Shown: in pieces, positions 5,063 through 7,260 of the stretch
How the letters are laid out: each line of letters starts with the position of its first letter
Position numbering within the stretch: position 1 is the first letter of the stretch
Source of the DNA: Anaerolineaceae bacterium UBA4081
GTDB taxonomy: Bacteria > Chloroflexota > Anaerolineae > Anaerolineales > Anaerolineaceae
Direction of reading: 5' to 3'
DNA: 7,260 nt
Assembly (NCBI GenBank): GCA_002383615.1
Contig: DFYN01000050.1
Span: 4,514 to 11,773 of the forward strand
Position numbers and translations under genes: made by a program
Notes under the pieces: model-generated
Told to the model about the DNA's origin: nothing
What the model saw: only the letters and a program-made list of their open reading frames with translations
Database searches by the model: none

Positions 5063-6280
5063 TTACGCACGACTTTGGTCAGCCAGCGCTTTGAAATCCA
5101 ATCCGGTAGGTTCCTGGAACACGCGCAGTTCAAAACTGGGAGCGGCTGCCAACAGGTGGTCAAATATCTCTGCCTGGATGCCTTCGTAAATAGTCCAATC
5201 GATGGTCTTGGCAAAGATGTATAGCTCAATGGATAATCCAGTGGGTTGAGGCGCCAGTGAGCGCACCAGGAAAGGCACACCTTCCTGCTGAATATCTGAA
5301 CGGCGTTTCAGGTATTCGAGGATGTAGCGCCGAAAAACTTCCACGTTTGTAATTTGGGGTCCGTCCAGTGGGGAATCATAATCTGCACCGGCGTGCTGCC
5401 GATATGCTGCCAGAGCTTCCTGGCGCTCTTCAATAAAACTGTAAATCAAGTCTATTCGGCTCAGTCGGGCAAGCAGGTCGTCATCGCAAAACTTAATGGA
5501 TAGCATATCTACAGTAACCGCACGCTGGATGCGGCGGGTGCCACTTTCAGCCATTCCCCGCCAGTTCTTGTATGCCACATCTACGATTTTATAGGTGGGG
5601 ATGACCGAATAGGTCATGTCAAAATTGCGAACTTTGATCGTGTGCAGCCCTATGTTGACGACGTCCCCATCCGCGTCATAGGAAGGCACCTCTATCCAAT
5701 CTCCTTCCTTGATAAGGTCATTTGCCACAATCTGTATGGAGGCGACCAACGAAAGGATGGTATTTTGGAAGATAAGTAATAGGATGGCAGTGATTGCTCC
5801 CAGCCCGGTTAATAAGCCCCAGGGTGATTGACCTGTCACCAGGGCAATGGTAAGGATAAGCGCAGCCACGATGAAAACCATCTTGACAATGTCCAGGTAA
5901 CCCTGAATGGATACCCCGCGGTAATTTTTGCTGCTTTCATAGAGGACGTTGACCGCATTCAGGAGGGAATAGAGCGTCAGGGTGGTCAACCAGAGTACAC
6001 CTAATAAGGTCGTGCGCTCAATGATAATTTTTTGTTCGGGAAAGAAGGGCGCCAAGGCGTAAATGACCAGCAGCGGCGCAATCCAGGCAACACGGTAGGG
6101 GCGCAGGTGTTTGACAAAGATGTCATCCCGCGAGGTTTTTGTGCGCGCCACAAAGGTAACCAGTGCATGTGCCACCACCAGTCGGGTAAAAAGGAACGCC
6201 AGCAATGCCAACCCTAAAGCAGCCGCTGCAGCCATCCAGGGGTTTTGTAAAGCCCAGGCTTGAAGATCAGGTATTTGCAT
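5063..6280 (-). CDS. ybdG: Mechanosensitive channel, MscS superfamily, YbdG type
   Basis: Inner-membrane channel that should release solutes when membrane tension rises during osmotic downshock. The 405 residues resemble E. coli YbdG (about 415) along the whole length, from my recall of that protein. Hydrophobic segments lie near 16-40, 63-80, 92-113, 130-149 and 154-185; the last is the pore helix (GLGAITAILLLIFQNTILS) leading into ANDLIKEGDWIEVP of the beta domain. YbdG-like blocks follow: DADGDVVNIGLHTIKVRNFD at 202-221, VIPTYKIV, KNWRGMAESGTRRIQR at 238-253, YILEYLKRRSDI at 319-330, and a C-terminal FQEPTGLD at 388-395. E. coli has a charged KDP in the pore-helix segment where this protein has QNT. 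The start is ATG 6280, supported by GGAGG five bases upstream; the in-frame TTG at 6292 would include the ribosome site and is rejected. It is divergent from the XRE-ImmA gene and lies upstream of, but separate from, the riboswitch operon. Confidence 0.9.
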   Translation of the reverse strand: MQIPDLQAWALQNPWMAAAAALGLALLAFLFTRLVVAHALVTFVARTKTSRDDIFVKHLRPYRVAWIAPLLVIYALAPFFPEQKIIIERTTLLGVLWLTTLTLYSLLNAVNVLYESSKNYRGVSIQGYLDIVKMVFIVAALILTIALVTGQSPWGLLTGLGAITAILLLIFQNTILSLVASIQIVANDLIKEGDWIEVPSYDADGDVVNIGLHTIKVRNFDMTYSVIPTYKIVDVAYKNWRGMAESGTRRIQRAVTVDMLSIKFCDDDLLARLSRIDLIYSFIEERQEALAAYRQHAGADYDSPLDGPQITNVEVFRRYILEYLKRRSDIQQEGVPFLVRSLAPQPTGLSIELYIFAKTIDWTIYEGIQAEIFDHLLAAAPSFELRVFQEPTGLDFKALADQSRA

Positions 6281-6290
6281 GGCATCCTCC
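6278..6290 (-). promoter_or_regulatory. Ribosome binding site and ATG start of ybdG
   Basis: On the minus strand GGAGG (6290-6286), five bases, then ATG (6280-6278). This strong site fixes the start at 6280 and excludes the upstream in-frame TTG, which overlaps the ribosome site. Confidence 0.85.
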
Positions 6291-6309
6291 AAATAAAAAA
6301 TGTTTACTA

Positions 6310-6338
6310 TTTATATAATAATAAAGCCTCAATATCAA
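6310..6338 (-). promoter_or_regulatory. Predicted promoter of ybdG
   Basis: On the minus strand TTGATA (6338-6333) and TATAAA (6315-6310) are 17 bases apart, each matching five of six consensus positions. Transcription would start near 6303, leaving a short leader with the ribosome site at 6290-6286. The surrounding DNA is very AT-rich, so other -10 hexamers are possible. Confidence 0.55.
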
Positions 6339-6380
6339 CCCCTAATATAGATTGGAAGAGTTGATCCAAATAGAAGGGTA

Positions 6381-6416
6381 GTTTACAAATTATGCAATTT
6401 GTGATAATATGTAAAC
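6381..6416. promoter_or_regulatory. Nested palindrome, likely operator of the XRE-ImmA regulator
   Basis: Two inverted repeats are nested here. The outer arms are GTTTACA (6381-6387) and TGTAAAC (6410-6416), perfect over seven bases. The inner palindrome is ACAAATT-atgc-AATTTGT (6385-6402), also perfect over seven-base arms. They cover the -35, spacer and -10 of the plus-strand promoter just ahead of an XRE-family gene. XRE regulators commonly bind such sites over their own promoter, so autorepression is the likely role. Binding is inferred. Confidence 0.6.
6382..6410 (+). promoter_or_regulatory. Predicted promoter of the XRE-ImmA gene
   Basis: TTTACA (6382-6387) and TAATAT (6405-6410) are 17 bases apart; GATAAT (6403-6408) is an alternative -10 at 15 bases. 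Transcription would start near 6417, giving a leader of about 20 bases before the ATG. The promoter lies wholly inside the nested palindrome. Confidence 0.5.
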
Positions 6417-6438
6417 TGAAAGAGAAAAGGAGATGATC

Positions 6439-7260
6439 ATGACCATCGGAGGGCGTATTAAACAAGCTCGGAAAGCGAACAATTTTTCTTTGCGAAAACT
6501 GGCGGATGAAATTGGAGTCAGCGCCATGGCAATCTCAAAATATGAGCGGGATCAGGATGTGCCCAGCTCCGGCGTTCTGCTGCGGCTGTCGAAAGCTTTG
6601 CAGGTCAAGGTGGATTTCTTCTTTCGCCCGAGCACGGTCTCTGTTCAACTTCAGGCTTATCGAAAACACGCTGCACTGAGCGTCAAAGAGCAGGAAGCCA
6701 TCCAGATGCGCATCCAGGATTGGGTGGAGCGTTATCTCGAGGTTGAAAGTCTTTTTCCTGAAGAACAACATGCGGCTTGCCTCCCCCTGCGTAAAGTGAC
6801 CTCACTGGATGAGATTGAAATCGCAGCTCTAGAATTACGCGATCACTGGAGCCTGGGCTATGATGCGATTGAAAACCTGGTCCAGTTGCTGGAGGATCGG
6901 GGCATCAAAGTGGGGATCATCTCCGGTTTTGAGCATTTTGACGCCTGCACTTTTACTTACAGTACACAGTCGTGCATGGCAGATGGCGATCCGGTAATCG
7001 TAACCAAAGGCGAATTATCAGGCGACCGGCAGCGGTTCAATTTAGGACATGAACTGGGACATCTGGTCCTGGATGTTCAAGGCGACCTCAATCCAGAACA
7101 GGCGGCAAATCGGTTTGTCGGGGCTTTCCTCGTGCCGGCTGCAACGGCTCGCTTTGAACTGGGCACCAACCGGACGGATCTGAACATCAACGAACTGCAC
7201 ATGCTTAAACATAAATACGGTTTAAGTATGCAGGCTTGGATTTACCGCGCCAAGGATCTT
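6439..7260 (+). CDS. XRE helix-turn-helix regulator fused to ImmA/IrrE metallopeptidase (3' partial)
   Basis: Predicted DNA-binding regulator with a zinc-peptidase domain; 274 residues are visible and the frame runs off the right edge. Residues 5-60 form an XRE (lambda repressor-like) helix-turn-helix: SLRKLADEIGVS at 17-28, then AISKYERDQDVPSS and LLRLSKALQV. A linker follows (about 65-120). The ImmA/IrrE (COG2856/DUF955) domain has the zinc motif HELGH at 204-208 and a downstream EQAANRFVGAFLVP (220-233) whose Glu 220 is the likely third ligand. All catalytic residues look intact. The visible end (KYGLSMQAWIYRAKDL) is the usual late part of this domain, so roughly 70-120 residues may be missing. 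ATG 6439 is chosen because AAGGAG (6427-6432) lies six bases upstream; the in-frame ATG at 6433 abuts that site. Relatives cleave or replace a repressor (ImmA, IrrE) or act as antitoxin-like regulators beside a toxin; any partner gene would lie beyond the window. Target genes are unknown. Confidence 0.92.
   Translation, partial: MTIGGRIKQARKANNFSLRKLADEIGVSAMAISKYERDQDVPSSGVLLRLSKALQVKVDFFFRPSTVSVQLQAYRKHAALSVKEQEAIQMRIQDWVERYLEVESLFPEEQHAACLPLRKVTSLDEIEIAALELRDHWSLGYDAIENLVQLLEDRGIKVGIISGFEHFDACTFTYSTQSCMADGDPVIVTKGELSGDRQRFNLGHELGHLVLDVQGDLNPEQAANRFVGAFLVPAATARFELGTNRTDLNINELHMLKHKYGLSMQAWIYRAKDL

Noticed and set aside
4987..5280. 97-residue minus-strand reading frame
   Set aside because: It overlaps the 3' end of the channel gene in another frame, has low-complexity lysine-rich sequence from the tandem repeat, and shows no known domain.
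6281..6292. TTG at 6292 as the start of the channel gene
   Set aside because: The TTG overlaps the strong GGAGG ribosome site that serves the ATG at 6280.
6535..6771. 78-residue minus-strand reading frame
   Set aside because: It lies wholly within the XRE-ImmA gene on the other strand and has no support as a gene.
1..7260. Mobile element, CRISPR array, tRNA or rRNA
   Set aside because: No transposase or integrase, spaced repeats, cloverleaf or rRNA-like sequence was recognised on either strand.

Overview
The window reads as a piece of bacterial chromosome, most likely from Chloroflexota (Anaerolineae-like). That placement is an inference. It rests mainly on an FMN riboswitch in front of an NMT1/THI5-type ABC transporter, the arrangement known as RibXY in Chloroflexus aurantiacus, and on the general look of the proteins. 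Base composition is moderately GC-rich, with AT-rich promoters. There is no tRNA, rRNA, CRISPR array, transposase or phage gene. The window is densely coding and both ends cut through a gene.

Left part, plus strand (1-1984): the 3' part of an oligo/dipeptide ABC transporter ATPase (DppF/OppF type) is followed 58 bases later by holB, the delta' subunit of the DNA polymerase III clamp loader. A weak hairpin lies in the 107-base gap between holB and the convergent gene on the other strand.

Middle, minus strand (2092-4859): a compact regulated unit. Read in the direction of transcription it has a good sigma70-type promoter (TTGACG-17-TATACT), an FMN aptamer starting about 13 bases after the predicted transcript start, an intrinsic terminator, then permease (ribX, TTG start), substrate-binding lipoprotein (ribY) and ATPase. 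The three genes overlap by 4 bases and by 1 base. Together they should make a riboflavin importer shut off when FMN is plentiful. The leader can be drawn as a complete switch: a 7-base piece of the aptamer core is complementary to the 5' arm of the terminator, and a second helix can hide the ribX ribosome binding site.

The 432 bases between ribX and the next gene (4631-5062) hold this leader, the promoter, a GC-rich stretch with short palindromes of unknown role, and a small 8-base tandem repeat.

Right part (5063-7260): a YbdG-type mechanosensitive channel gene (minus strand) is divergent from a plus-strand gene for a fused XRE helix-turn-helix and ImmA/IrrE metallopeptidase, which runs off the right edge. 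The 158 bases between their start codons hold a promoter for each, a nested palindrome over the regulator's own promoter, and a third matching half-site at the predicted start of the channel transcript. This suggests autoregulation and perhaps control of the channel gene.
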